Shown in pieces: positions 38,245 through 47,223 of a stretch of DNA of 64,000 nt. A program made the translations under genes and the position numbers. The DNA is from Mesorhizobium qingshengii (GTDB lineage: Bacteria > Pseudomonadota > Alphaproteobacteria > Rhizobiales > Rhizobiaceae), in the NCBI RefSeq assembly GCF_027563465.1, contig NZ_JAPFQA010000001.1, forward strand, positions 806,001 to 870,000. Direction: 5' to 3'. The stretch's first letter is position 1. The number at the start of each line of letters is the position of its first letter. Under the pieces are notes generated by a model that saw only the letters and a list, made by a program, of their open reading frames with translations, did no database searches and had not been told where the DNA came from.

Positions 38245-39326
38245 TAGCCGTCTTCCTTGTATAGCAGGAAAGTCACCCCGAAGAACATAGCCACGACGAC
38301 CGGCACCCAGGCGGCTACGACAGTCGGCACAAACCCCGCCACGCCGAATGCCTTCACCAGCACCGAAACGACATAAAGCAGAAACCCGGCGATGATGCCA
38401 CCCAGAATCATCGTCGCTGACTGCCCCATCCTAGCAAATCGCATTGAAACTGTTGCCGCAATCAGCGTCATGGCGACGAGAAGGAACGGCAACGCCACCA
38501 GCGAATCAAACTGCATGGCAAAGGCATTTGCCTTGAGGCCGAAGGAGCGGGCAACCTCGATCTTTCCCGGCAGGTCATAGAACGGAATGGTTTCGGGGCG
38601 CGCCAGCCGTTCCTGCACGAATTCAGGCTTCAGGTTGGTCGCCACGCGATCGCTTGCCGATGGCTGGATGGTGCCGTTCTTGAAGGTCTTGACGTCCTGC
38701 AGTTCCCAATAGCCGTCGCGCAGGAAGGCGCGCGCCGCGTCCTTGCGCTCGACGATGTCGCCTTGCGGGTCGAGAATGAAAAATACGGCATCGGCCATCT
38801 CCAGTCCCTGGTTGAGGATGGCCCGCGCGCCGATGATGGTGTCCCCGGAACCGGTTTTCTGCCGAATCCACGGTGCGGCATCGGCCGAAACCGTGTTCGA
38901 TTTGCCGGAGCGCAGCTGGGTCTCGATCTGCTCGGACCACGAGAAGGCGTGCGCGGCGAGCGGATTGATGATGCCAACCGACAGCACGCCGAACAGCAAC
39001 GCTCCGATGCAGCATGGCAACAGGAATTGCCAGGCGGAAACGCCGGCGGAACGCGCGATGACCAGCTCATACCGTCGGTTGAGCGACACCAGCGTCGCCA
39101 TCGCCGAGAAGAGACCGACGAACGGCACCGTCTGCAGCATGATCATCGGCATCCGGAGTGCTGAGATGGCCACGGCGGTCCCATAGGTGAAGCCGGGCAG
39201 GCCAGTCGTGCGGCCGGAAAGCTCGGTGAAATCGATCAGGAACACCAGCGCCAGCAGGCCGATGAAGAACCAGATGGTGATCGTCACATAGCGGAAGAAG
39301 AAATAGCGGCCCAGTGTCCAGCCCAT
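38244..39326 (-). CDS. lptG: LPS export ABC transporter permease LptG
   Basis: A 360-residue YjgP/YjgQ permease with three membrane helices at each end (about 10-120 and 275-358) flanking a periplasmic beta-jellyroll. It has GRYFFFRYVTITIWF at the N-terminus and RFARMGQSATMILGGIIAGFLLY near the end. With LptF and LptB it extracts LPS from the inner membrane. It overlaps lptD and lptF by one base at each end, so the three are co-translated. Confidence 0.93.
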   Translation of the reverse strand: MGWTLGRYFFFRYVTITIWFFIGLLALVFLIDFTELSGRTTGLPGFTYGTAVAISALRMPMIMLQTVPFVGLFSAMATLVSLNRRYELVIARSAGVSAWQFLLPCCIGALLFGVLSVGIINPLAAHAFSWSEQIETQLRSGKSNTVSADAAPWIRQKTGSGDTIIGARAILNQGLEMADAVFFILDPQGDIVERKDAARAFLRDGYWELQDVKTFKNGTIQPSASDRVATNLKPEFVQERLARPETIPFYDLPGKIEVARSFGLKANAFAMQFDSLVALPFLLVAMTLIAATVSMRFARMGQSATMILGGIIAGFLLYVVSVLVKAFGVAGFVPTVVAAWVPVVVAMFFGVTFLLYKEDG

Positions 39327-40528
39327 CAGCTGACCCCTTGCCCTGAAGTGCCACGCGTGAACAAACGCAGTTTGATGGCATTCCAGCCATCACCGAAGCG
39401 GGTGGCGAAGTTTGTCATCCAGTCCGCCCAGGCCACCGGCAGTTCCATGGTCCGGTTGGAGACGATGAACCAGATCGCCACCGCGGACGCCACGATGGGC
39501 ACGCCATAGACCATATAGGCGTATTGCGGGATTTCATCGGCCTTGCTGGCGGCAAAGAAGCCCAGCCAGCGCACGAACAGCGATATCGCGATGGCTGTGA
39601 TCAGCGGGTTGACGCGCGCCTCGCGATGCGAGCGGGCGTCTCCGGCGACCGCGAGCGCGATGAGCGCGAAGACCATGGAATAGGTCCATTCCGAAAACCG
39701 CTGGTTGATCTCGGCTCGGTACTCGTTGGGGCGTTGCTGGAAATTCTTGTCGTTGGCGCTCGGGTTGAGCAGGTACTGGGTCGTCTGGTCCTTTGGCAGG
39801 AGCGTCACCTCCGAAGCCGCCGCCATGAAGGCCGACATGTCGAAGGCATAGGAGGTGAACCGGATGACCGAAAGGTCGCCGGTCAGTGTTTTGCGGTGGA
39901 TGACGCCGTCATTCATCATCAACACCTTTTCGCCGCCGCGCTCGACGATGCTGCCGGTCTTGGCGTAGTAGACGAGGTTGACCCCTTCCTCACGTGAATC
40001 CGCGACGAAGATGCCGCCCAGGCGATTGTCGGGAAGCCGTTCGCCGATCTGCAGGAACAGTCCGTCCTCGATCTTGCGGAAGGTGCCTTCCTGGATGATC
40101 AGCGACAGCAGATCCGCGCGTGATGACGCCACCAAAGCGCGGTTCTTCTGCCGTGCATAAGGGTCGATGCCGTTGTCGACGGCAAAGGAAAAGACGCTGG
40201 CCGCCAGTGCCAGCAGCATGATCGGCCGCACGATCGTCCAGCGCGAGGCGCCTGAAGCGTTGACGACGGCGAGCTCCGAATCCGAATTCATGGCACTGAG
40301 TGTCTGCGCGACCGCCACCACCAGCGCGAAAGGCACGACGATCGGGATGATTGACGGAAGGATGAGCGCGGCGACCTCGAAGAAGGTCAGCGCCGACTGG
40401 CCGCTGTCGGTGACCAGGTCGATCTTTGCCAGCACCTGCGTCGTCCACACAATGGCCAGCGTCCACACAAGCGCTGCCATGAAGACGACGAAAGCGCGGC
40501 GCATGATGTAGCGTTCAATGACCTTCAT
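39326..40528 (-). CDS. lptF: LPS export ABC transporter permease LptF
   Basis: A 400-residue YjgP/YjgQ permease, first in lptF-lptG-lptD. It starts [16 protein letters not shown] and has the helix pairs around a periplasmic domain typical of LptF, with [11 protein letters not shown] and [18 protein letters not shown] in the later part. The conserved [14 protein letters not shown] coupling segment for the LptB ATPase is clear. It is divergent from pepA. Confidence 0.93.
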   Translation of the reverse strand: MKVIERYIMRRAFVVFMAALVWTLAIVWTTQVLAKIDLVTDSGQSALTFFEVAALILPSIIPIVVPFALVVAVAQTLSAMNSDSELAVVNASGASRWTIVRPIMLLALAASVFSFAVDNGIDPYARQKNRALVASSRADLLSLIIQEGTFRKIEDGLFLQIGERLPDNRLGGIFVADSREEGVNLVYYAKTGSIVERGGEKVLMMNDGVIHRKTLTGDLSVIRFTSYAFDMSAFMAAASEVTLLPKDQTTQYLLNPSANDKNFQQRPNEYRAEINQRFSEWTYSMVFALIALAVAGDARSHREARVNPLITAIAISLFVRWLGFFAASKADEIPQYAYMVYGVPIVASAVAIWFIVSNRTMELPVAWADWMTNFATRFGDGWNAIKLRLFTRGTSGQGVS

Positions 40529-40897
40529 GAAGGCTTTTCTCGATTTTTTCGAACGGCATCATGCCACCGCACAAGGGTAGCTGTCCGGCGGCGCCTGCAC
40601 AACTGGCTCCATCAGATGGTCGATCCGGTTGCTGTCCCAGATCGCGCACCCGGTCGGCCGGAGTGTCGGTGGGAATGGATAAGAAAGGGAGAACATCGAT
40701 GGTTAACAACAAGTTGCGGCAAGATGCGGGGCCGTGCCGCGACGAATCGCCATCGATTCCGTTGGTCATATGGGGTGCGAACTTGGCAAAGTCTTGCCAA
40801 ATGCCGGAAAACGACCAAATGTCGCGCATCGCTTCAAACCGCTTCCCTCAAGCCAAGCCTTCCCGGCAAGCCACGCATTCCCCGAAAGCAGGACATG
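40529..40897. other. lptF-pepA divergent intergenic region with a perfect dyad
   Basis: About 370 bases that should hold both promoters. TTGGCAAAGTCTTGCCAA (40783-40800) is a perfect inverted repeat with 7-base arms and a 4-base centre, about 100 bases before pepA, and may be an operator. A short frame from ATG 40700 with a fair ribosome binding site (AAAGGGAG) runs into pepA in another frame; I do not consider it a gene. Confidence 0.5.
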
Positions 40898-42394
40898 ATG
40901 AATCAAAGACCGACGATCGCCTTCGCCAGATTTTCCGCACCCAGGAAGGGCAGCGTCTTCGTGCTGTCGGCGGATGAAGGCGGCCTGAGCGACGCCGCCA
41001 ACGCTTGCGATCCCGGCAAGACGCTGGAGCGGGCCTTTCCGGTGGCGGAGTTCACGGGCAAGTTCGCCGGCGTGGTGGAAGTGCTGGCGCCCGAAGCAAC
41101 CTCGCTCGACAGGCTTGTCGCCATCGGCGCCGGCAAGGTGTCGGGGCTCGACGACTATGCCTGGCTGAAGCTCGGTGGCACCATCGCCGCGTCGCTGCGC
41201 AAGTCGGCCGATGTGGCCGTGGTGCTCGATCTGGTTGGCGCCTCGCCGAGCGGCAAGGATGCGGCAAGCCTTGCCGCCGGCATTCTTCTGCGCAGCTATG
41301 CCTTCGACAAGTACAAGACGAGGAAGGACAAGGACGAGGGCAAGGCGGAGGCGAAGAAGCCGGTCAAGATAACCATCCAAACCGCCGATCCGGCCGCTGC
41401 GAAAAAGGCCTTCACCGATGCGGAGGCAGTGATCGACGGCGTGCTTCTGGCGCGCGACCTCGTCAACGAACCGGCAAACGTGCTGGGGCCGGTTGAGTTC
41501 GCCGCCCGCGCCAAGGAACTCGAGGCGCTCGGCGTCAAGGTCGAAATCCTCGCCGAGAAGGAGATGAAGAAGCTCGGCATGGGCTCGCTGCTTGGCGTTG
41601 CGCAAGGCTCGCCGCGCGGCGCCCGCATGGCGATCATGCAGTGGAACGGCGGCAAGCCGAAGGACAGCCCGGTCGCTTTCGTTGGCAAGGGCGTCACATT
41701 CGACACCGGTGGCAACTCGATGAAGCCGGCCTCGGGCATGGAAGACATGAAGGGCGACATGGGCGGCGCGGCAGCCGTCATCGGCCTGATGCATGCGTTG
41801 GCTGCCCGCAAGGCGAAGGCCAATATCGTCGGCATCATCGGACTGGTCGAAAACGCGGTCGACGGCCATGCCCAGCGCCCCGGCGATATCGTCACGTCGA
41901 TGTCGGGCCAGACCATCGAGGTGCTCAACACCGACGCGGAAGGCCGCCTCGTTCTGGCCGATGCGCTGTGGTACTGCAGCGACCGTTTCCAGCCGAAATT
42001 CATGGTCAACCTGGCGACGCTGACCGGCGCCATCATGGTGGCGCTCGGCCAGCACTATGCCGGCCTGTTTTCCAACAATGACGACCTGGCGGAAAAGCTG
42101 ACGGCGGCGGGTCAGGCAACGCAGGAGCGGCTGTGGCGCATGCCGCTCGGCACCGAATATGACAAGCTGATCGATTCCAAGAACGCCGACATGAAGAACA
42201 TTGGCGGTCGCTATGGCGGCGCCATCATCGCGGCGCAATTCCTGCAGCGCTTCGTCAAGGATACGCCATGGGCGCATCTCGACATTGCCGGCACGGCGAT
42301 GGGGTCGCCGTCGAACGAGATCAACCAGTCCTGGGGCTCGGGTTTCGGCGTCAGGCTGCTCGACCGGCTGGTGCGTGACAATTATGAACAATGA
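40898..42394 (+). CDS. pepA: Leucyl aminopeptidase (M17)
   Basis: A 498-residue dizinc aminopeptidase that removes N-terminal residues from peptides. The family signature [14 protein letters not shown] is complete. Upstream metal and substrate motifs are [12 protein letters not shown] and [16 protein letters not shown]. In PepA this family can also bind DNA. ATG 40898 is preferred to ATG 40895 by spacing from AGGA (40890-40893). The frame is open further upstream but the sequence there is not family-like. Confidence 0.95.
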   Translation: MNQRPTIAFARFSAPRKGSVFVLSADEGGLSDAANACDPGKTLERAFPVAEFTGKFAGVVEVLAPEATSLDRLVAIGAGKVSGLDDYAWLKLGGTIAASLRKSADVAVVLDLVGASPSGKDAASLAAGILLRSYAFDKYKTRKDKDEGKAEAKKPVKITIQTADPAAAKKAFTDAEAVIDGVLLARDLVNEPANVLGPVEFAARAKELEALGVKVEILAEKEMKKLGMGSLLGVAQGSPRGARMAIMQWNGGKPKDSPVAFVGKGVTFDTGGNSMKPASGMEDMKGDMGGAAAVIGLMHALAARKAKANIVGIIGLVENAVDGHAQRPGDIVTSMSGQTIEVLNTDAEGRLVLADALWYCSDRFQPKFMVNLATLTGAIMVALGQHYAGLFSNNDDLAEKLTAAGQATQERLWRMPLGTEYDKLIDSKNADMKNIGGRYGGAIIAAQFLQRFVKDTPWAHLDIAGTAMGSPSNEINQSWGSGFGVRLLDRLVRDNYEQ

Positions 42395-42423
42395 GCGGGG
42401 GTCAACCGGTATAGACTGAAGCG

Positions 42424-42873
42424 ATGGCCGACGTCCTCTTCTACCATCTGACCGAATCAACGCTGGAAGATGCTCTGCCCGGCCTGCTGGAGCGCAGCAT
42501 CGACCGTGGTTGGCGTGTCGTGGTGCAGACCGGCACCGAGGAGCGCCGCGACGCGCTCGACCAGCATCTGTGGACCTTTCGCGACGATTCGTTCCTCGCT
42601 CATGCGACGGATCGTGAGGCTTATCCCGGCGAACAGCCGATCCTGCTGACCACCGGCGACGGCAACCCGAACGAGGCAAGGATCCGCTTCCTGGTCGACG
42701 GCGCCATGCCGCCCGAGCTTGGCGGCTATGAGCGCGCCGTGTTCCTGTTCGACGGCCACGACGCCGCCCAGGTCGAGGCGGCCCGCGGGCACTGGAAGAC
42801 GATGAAGGACGCTGGCCATGCGGTGACTTACTGGCAGCAGACGCCGGATCGCCGCTGGGAGCGCAAGGCGTAG
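42424..42873 (+). CDS. holC: DNA polymerase III subunit chi
   Basis: A 149-residue HolC with family features VLFYHLTESTLEDALPGLLE at the N-terminus, VQTGTEERRDALDQHLWTF and FDGHDAAQVEAAR. Chi links the clamp loader to single-stranded DNA binding protein. It lies 29 bases after pepA, an association seen in many proteobacteria (pepA-holC). Confidence 0.93.
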   Translation: MADVLFYHLTESTLEDALPGLLERSIDRGWRVVVQTGTEERRDALDQHLWTFRDDSFLAHATDREAYPGEQPILLTTGDGNPNEARIRFLVDGAMPPELGGYERAVFLFDGHDAAQVEAARGHWKTMKDAGHAVTYWQQTPDRRWERKA

Positions 42874-43045
42874 GCAGACGGCAGCGGCGCTTCTTGACGT
42901 CAAGGGATTCGACAAGACATTCGGGCGGTCTCGACATACTGCTGGACAAGATGGAGTCTGCGCGTTGCGGGACGAAATGAAACCGCGCCACGGATCGATG
43001 CAAGCTGGTTGTCCGGCAGGGTGCGATTACAAGGTGACTTTCTGA

Positions 43046-43663
43046 ATGCGCTTGCTGTTTGTCCTGATCCTGCTCGCCGGCGCTGGCATCGGTGTCATCT
43101 ATCCCTGGGCGATGACCAATTTCTCCGGTCATGAGATCGGCGCCTGGCGGGTCTATGAGCAAGGCCGGTTCAAGCCGCTGACGGTGCCGCTCTCCGGCCG
43201 CGACGCGCCGGTGCGGGTGTTGGTCGACCTGACCGCCAGGGCCGAGCGCATCGTTTCGCAGCAGCGCACGGTGCTGACGCTGACCGCCGCAACCAATGGC
43301 CGAACGGTGCTCGCCTCGACGCTGCAGTTCAACCATTCCGACAATCCGCGCCAGGCCAGCCCGCAACTGCCCGACAAGATTTTTCGCGATGAGGCCGGCC
43401 TGATACCGGCCGTCAGTCCTGGTCCCTACACTTTCACCGTCGGCCCGGGCGACGCCGAAGACATCCCGATGCGGGCGGTCGACCTCATCCTGCGCTCCGG
43501 TGTCGGCGAGATCGACGGTCGCGCGCGGCCGGTCGGCTTTTCGCTGATGGCCGTCGGTCTGATCGGGCTGGTGCTGGCCATGCGCTTTGGTGGCCGCGGC
43601 GGCCGGCCGGAGAACCCGAACTCGCAGCCGCCGCCACCACGCTGGGTCAGGGGTTCCGCTTGA
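43046..43663 (+). CDS. Membrane protein of unknown function with large periplasmic domain
   Basis: A 205-residue protein I do not recognise. An N-terminal hydrophobic segment (about 2-22, LLFVLILLAGAGIGVIYPW) and a second near 167-182 (FSLMAVGLIGLVLAM) enclose about 145 mostly beta-type residues likely in the periplasm. The C-terminus is Gly/Arg/Pro rich. Its stop overlaps the start of rlmJ by four bases (TTGA), so the pair is coupled, but functional relation is unclear. Confidence 0.7.
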   Translation: MRLLFVLILLAGAGIGVIYPWAMTNFSGHEIGAWRVYEQGRFKPLTVPLSGRDAPVRVLVDLTARAERIVSQQRTVLTLTAATNGRTVLASTLQFNHSDNPRQASPQLPDKIFRDEAGLIPAVSPGPYTFTVGPGDAEDIPMRAVDLILRSGVGEIDGRARPVGFSLMAVGLIGLVLAMRFGGRGGRPENPNSQPPPPRWVRGSA

Positions 43664-44508
43664 ATTATCGCCACGCCTACCACGCCGGAAACTTTGCTGA
43701 CGTCGTCAAGCATGTCGTGCTGACGCGGTTGCTCGAGTATCTGAAGCAGAAGGACAAGGCGTTTCGCGTCATCGACACTCATGCCGGCATCGGCCGCTAC
43801 GATCTGTCGTCGGTCGAAGCGCAGAAGACCGGAGAGTGGCAAGGCGGCATCGGCCGGCTGGTCGACGCTTCGTTCGACGCGTCGGCGGCGGCGCTGCTTG
43901 CGCCCTATCTCGAGGCGGTTCGGTCGCTCAACCCTGATGGCGGCGTGAAGAGATATCCGGGCTCGCCGCTGATCGCGCGGCATCTCATGCGCAAGCAGGA
44001 CCGGCTGTCGGCGATCGAGCTGCATCCCAAGGATGCCGCGAGGCTGAAGGCGGAATTCGGCGGCGATTTCCAGACAAGGGTGATGGAACTCGACGGCTGG
44101 CTGGCGCTCGGGGCGCATCTGCCGCCGAAGGAAAAGCGCGGCCTGGTGTTCATCGATCCGCCATTCGAGGAACCGGGCGAATTCGACCGCCTCGTCGACG
44201 GGCTCGAAAGGGCGCACAAGCGGTGGCCCGGCGGCATTTATGCGCTGTGGTATCCGATCAAGGACCGCAGGGCGATCATCGGCTTCAGAAAGGCGCTGAA
44301 GCAGTCCGGCATCCCCAAGCTGCTCGACATAGAATTCGAGATCAGGCCGTCTTCGACTGAACCAAGCCTCGACGGCAGCGGCATGGTGGTGGTCAACCCG
44401 CCATTTACGCTGGAAGGCGAGCTGCGAACCGTGCTGCCGGCGCTGCACAAATTGCTTGCCGTGGAAAAGCCGGCGCATTGGTCTCTCGACTGGCTGGCCG
44501 GCGAGTAG
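43660..44508 (+). CDS. rlmJ: 23S rRNA (adenine2030-N6)-methyltransferase RlmJ
   Basis: A 282-residue methyltransferase. It starts at TTG 43660 (reads MNYRHAYHAGNFADVVKHVV, the typical RlmJ N-terminus), overlapping the preceding stop by four bases. DTHAGIGRYDL is the SAM motif and FIDPPFEEPGEF carries the DPPY-like catalytic motif. It modifies A2030 of 23S rRNA. An unusual start codon, but position and family agreement support it. Confidence 0.92.
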   Translation: MNYRHAYHAGNFADVVKHVVLTRLLEYLKQKDKAFRVIDTHAGIGRYDLSSVEAQKTGEWQGGIGRLVDASFDASAAALLAPYLEAVRSLNPDGGVKRYPGSPLIARHLMRKQDRLSAIELHPKDAARLKAEFGGDFQTRVMELDGWLALGAHLPPKEKRGLVFIDPPFEEPGEFDRLVDGLERAHKRWPGGIYALWYPIKDRRAIIGFRKALKQSGIPKLLDIEFEIRPSSTEPSLDGSGMVVVNPPFTLEGELRTVLPALHKLLAVEKPAHWSLDWLAGE

Positions 44509-44779
44509 GGGCGCGGCGGCCATCATCGAAGCGAGGCAATGAAACGCCGGCGGGCGCGAAAAAGCCCGCGTTCCGGAAGCGGCGGGAAGGCGGGCTCTTT
44601 AGGGCCCAGGGCTTGCGCTCTCGTGGGGCCAGCTACCAACGTGCGGGAGCCATTCGGTTCCACGCAAGGCCTGGCTTGGACAAAAGCCGTTTCCGGCTGG
44701 GAAACCATCGTCGATGCAACCGCTTGACCGCCGCCAAGCGAATCCGCACAGTGCGCACAACCGACCTTGAGAGGCTGCC

Positions 44780-45232
44780 ATGACTCGCTTCGCCAAATCC
44801 GCCCTTGCTGCCCTGATTTCGCTCTGCACCCCGCTTGCCGCGCCTCTCGGCGTCACCCAGTCCGTGCAGGCGGCCGACCTTGGCGTCTATTCCGATGATG
44901 ATGGCGGCATCTGCGGCCAGACCTGGGTGCTCAACAAGATCACCAGCCGCTTCTCTTACCAGGTGCATCACGTGCCGCATCTGCCGAATGTGCAGATCAC
45001 CGATTTCCACCGCATCCACCAACACCGCTATCTGCCGGCCAACGAGACCTGGCCGATCGGCCGCCGCTACTGCGGCGCCACCGTCAGCCTCTCCGACGGC
45101 CGCGACCGCACCATCTGGTACCTGATCGAGGAAGGGCAGGGCTTTGCCTCGATCGGCGACAATGTCGAGTTCTGCGTTTCGGGCTTCGACCGCTGGATGG
45201 TCTACAACGGCCGTTGCCGCGTCCTGCGCTGA
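44780..45232 (+). CDS. Secreted small protein of unknown function, four cysteines
   Basis: A 150-residue exported protein with a signal peptide (about 1-31, ending VQAAD). The mature part has four Cys (GICGQTW, RYCGATV, EFCVSGF, GRCRVL) and several His (VHHVPHLP, FHRIHQHRY). Two disulfides are likely. It resembles unnamed conserved Rhizobiales proteins; function unknown. GAGAGG precedes the ATG and a clear terminator follows, so it is probably monocistronic. Confidence 0.75.
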   Translation: MTRFAKSALAALISLCTPLAAPLGVTQSVQAADLGVYSDDDGGICGQTWVLNKITSRFSYQVHHVPHLPNVQITDFHRIHQHRYLPANETWPIGRRYCGATVSLSDGRDRTIWYLIEEGQGFASIGDNVEFCVSGFDRWMVYNGRCRVLR

Positions 45233-45261
45233 TCGCGTTTTTCCGTTCCCGATCCGTTTGC

Positions 45262-45296
45262 GCGCCCGCGGCTCGATAGGCCTCGGGCGCTTTTTT
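45262..45296 (+). terminator. Rho-independent terminator
   Basis: GCGCCCG (45262-45268) pairs with CGGGCGC (45284-45290), followed by six T (45291-45296). It lies 30 bases after the small secreted protein gene. Confidence 0.85.
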
Positions 45297-45446
45297 GTGC
45301 CGTGTTGACAGAGGATGCGATCTGTTTCGCCAGTCTGCTCCGAACGCCCAGGATAGTATGCCAGGTCAACCGTGCGGCGGGCGGTGTGATGATCGGCGCT
45401 GGCGTTGCCGTGGTTGTCACGCGCTGAGAGGCATCGCTGGTCGCCG

Positions 45447-45761
45447 CTATTTTCCGCGCGGCGCGGCCTCGGCCTGATCGAGAAGCTTGCGCAGAAAGGC
45501 AACGTGACCGCGGAACGCGCGCCGTCCGGCCGTCGTCGCCTTGACGCGCGTCTGCGGCCGGCGCCCGACGAACAGCTTTTCGACGTCGACATAGCCAACC
45601 CTTGCAAGCGTGTCGATATGTGCGCCGAGATTGCCGTCGGTGACGTTCACGATGGCCTTCAGCCGGGTGAACTCCAGCGCCTCTCGCCTTTCCAGCGTGT
45701 TCAGGGCGGCCATGATCCTGAGCCGCGTGCTCTGGTGGATGATTTCGTCGGCGCCCATCAT
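45447..45761 (-). CDS. Winged-helix transcriptional regulator
   Basis: A 104-residue winged-helix DNA-binding protein (MarR/ArsR-like, HTH_34 type). Helix pattern RLRIMAALNTLERREALEF, recognition helix TDGNLGAHIDTLARVGYVDV, and a wing with Lys/Arg. Such regulators usually sit beside a membrane protein gene they control; here only a 37-codon frame lies upstream, whose TGA is contained in the ATGATGG at this start. The gene converges with the preceding terminator. Confidence 0.8.
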   Translation of the reverse strand: MMGADEIIHQSTRLRIMAALNTLERREALEFTRLKAIVNVTDGNLGAHIDTLARVGYVDVEKLFVGRRPQTRVKATTAGRRAFRGHVAFLRKLLDQAEAAPRGK

Positions 45762-45871
45762 TTGGCTCCGGCGCGGCGGGGCCGGAGACCGTCACCGACG
45801 AGGCCGCATCCATGGAGCCTCGCCTCGGCGATTTCGGGCAGCGACAACGCTTGCTCTTGTGCGATCGACAT
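45758..45871 (-). CDS. Possible 37-residue upstream frame coupled to the regulator
   Basis: ATG 45871 opens a frame reading MSIAQEQALSLPEIAEARL and ending RRAGAK with TGA at 45760-45758, overlapping the regulator ATG by four bases. The overlap looks like translational coupling. It may be a leader peptide or what remains of a longer gene. There is no family match and it may be chance. Confidence 0.3.
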   Translation of the reverse strand: MSIAQEQALSLPEIAEARLHGCGLVGDGLRPRRAGAK

Positions 45872-46341
45872 CGAAGCACTTCCGTATTTTGTTCAGAATA
45901 CTCTGTCCTGTAGAGTTATCTGTCAATCCATTCACGAGTGGATGACGGGATCTCGCTTGACAAGGTGGTGGCGCGACCGGCCATCGCATTGCTCTCGTGA
46001 TCTGTGTAGATCGTCCATTTGCACAAGACGATCATGTCGATAAGGCAGCAGGTCGTGATCCTCACGGTCGAAGATCAAGGCGCAAGGTGCTCGCTGATCT
46101 TCGGAGCTTCGCGGAGAGATCGGTCTGACAGGGTGCGGAGAATGTCGGTGGCGGACTGCCGGCAATAATCAAAGATCAGCAACGCATCTTTGCGACGGTC
46201 AGCATGATCGTGTGCCCTTCGTAACCAAAACTTAATCTGCAAAAATCAGTGTATTGCTTCGCTGGCTAGAGAGCCGCGAGTCAGATATGCATTGCCCGCC
46301 GAGGTCATTCACGGCCGTCGGCGTAACGCAAGGGGCATGAT
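45872..46341. other. Long intergenic region, AT-richer than surroundings
   Basis: About 470 bases between the regulator and the histone-like gene. The part near 45885-45925 (TTTTGTTCAGAATACTCTGTCC) is AT-rich and a plausible promoter for the regulator. A 77-codon minus-strand frame (45932-46165) and adjoining fragments have no recognisable family. The part before 46342 (about 46220-46260) is AT-rich and may hold the promoter of the histone-like gene. Confidence 0.45.
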
Positions 46342-46782
46342 ATGGCGAAGCAGTCGTCTAAGGCGCCGGCATCCAAGACACCGGCAAAAGCACCCGTGAA
46401 AGCAGCGACGGCGAAGGTCGCGGTGGCAGTGAAAAAAGCAGCGCCTGCGAAGGCAGCGGCGAAGCCGGCGGCTAAGGCCGCACCGGCCAAGAAGCCTGCA
46501 GCCAAAGCCGCGGCAAAACCGGCGGTGAAGAAGGCGGCGCCCGCGAAGGCAGCGGCGAAGCCGGCGGCCAAGGCCGCGCCGGCCAAGAAGCCCGCGGCCA
46601 AGGCAGCGGCGAAACCCGCGGCCAAGAAGGCAGCGCCCGCGAAAGCGGCGGCAAAGCCTGCCGCCAAGGCAGCGCCGGCCAAGAAAGCGGCAGCGGCGGC
46701 AACCAAGCCCGCCGTGAAAAAAGCCGCGGCGCCCAAGGCCAAGGCAGCACCGGCAAAGGCGAAGGCGCCGGCCAAGAAGTAG
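46342..46782 (+). CDS. Histone H1-like Lys/Ala/Pro-rich protein
   Basis: A 146-residue protein made almost wholly of Lys, Ala and Pro, with repeats of [16 protein letters not shown] unit of about 31 residues recurs three times from about residue 31. This is the composition of eukaryotic H1 tails and of bacterial H1-like proteins (HctB, AlgP). Likely role: binding DNA and compacting the nucleoid or tuning transcription, through positive charge. AAGGGG precedes the start. Repeat number may vary among strains by recombination. Confidence 0.85.
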   Translation: MAKQSSKAPASKTPAKAPVKAATAKVAVAVKKAAPAKAAAKPAAKAAPAKKPAAKAAAKPAVKKAAPAKAAAKPAAKAAPAKKPAAKAAAKPAAKKAAPAKAAAKPAAKAAPAKKAAAAATKPAVKKAAAPKAKAAPAKAKAPAKK

Positions 46783-47223
46783 ACCAGGTCTTGTTGGAGC
46801 GGTGCGTGTCCTGCTGGGCGCGCAGAGAACGCTCCAGCACTTGCGAGCGGCGCATGATCATTCTGGAAACCGGGACCGGTTTTCGGGCCATGCACGGGAC
46901 GTGGGGGAAGGGAGTCAGGGCAGCAAAGCGAGGCGCCGGACAGGCTGCCTCGCTTGCTCGCACGGCTTAGGTTTCTTCGCGCCTGGTCGTGAAACGAATG
47001 CCCCGCCGCGAGGCCGGGGCCGCGAGAGATTGAGAAGCAGATCGGATGCTCCGCTCTGCTCCGGTTCTTCTCTCGCTCCGCGTGGATCGCGCATCTAGCC
47101 AGGTCACGATGGTCACGGCAGAAAACCGGCACGGGTTTCTGGCAGCTGGTTTTCTGTCGCCTGGCCATTGCGGGGGCTGCCGTTCCCGGTCGACAGTGCC
47201 GGTCGGCAAACAGGAATCCAACC
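46783..47223. other. Intergenic region with a palindromic element
   Basis: About 440 bases between the histone-like gene and the GST gene. Apart from the palindrome at 46852-46893 and possible promoter sequence I see no gene. A long minus-strand frame across the area is the reverse of the Lys/Ala-rich gene and is not real. Confidence 0.45.
46852..46893. repeat. Imperfect palindromic intergenic element
   Basis: GCATG...CATGC at the ends and GAAACCG/CGGTTTTC around GGAC in the centre give a 42-base imperfect hairpin. It resembles dispersed rhizobial palindromes that carry GATCATGC and AACCG cores. Confidence 0.55.

Noticed and set aside
35674..38247. Two long plus-strand frames (358 and 387 codons)
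   Set aside because: Both lie antisense to lptD, which is strongly supported by family motifs.
40561..40977. A short frame with a fair ribosome binding site at about 40690 before pepA
   Set aside because: It enters pepA in another frame and has no family resemblance; it is more likely part of the promoter region.
40766..43366. An 866-codon minus-strand frame
   Set aside because: It runs antisense across pepA and holC, has no family motifs, and results from the codon bias of a GC-rich genome.
45932..46165. A 77-codon minus-strand frame near 46 kb with adjoining fragments
   Set aside because: No family could be recognised and no good start signal is present; it could be a remnant but I cannot support it.
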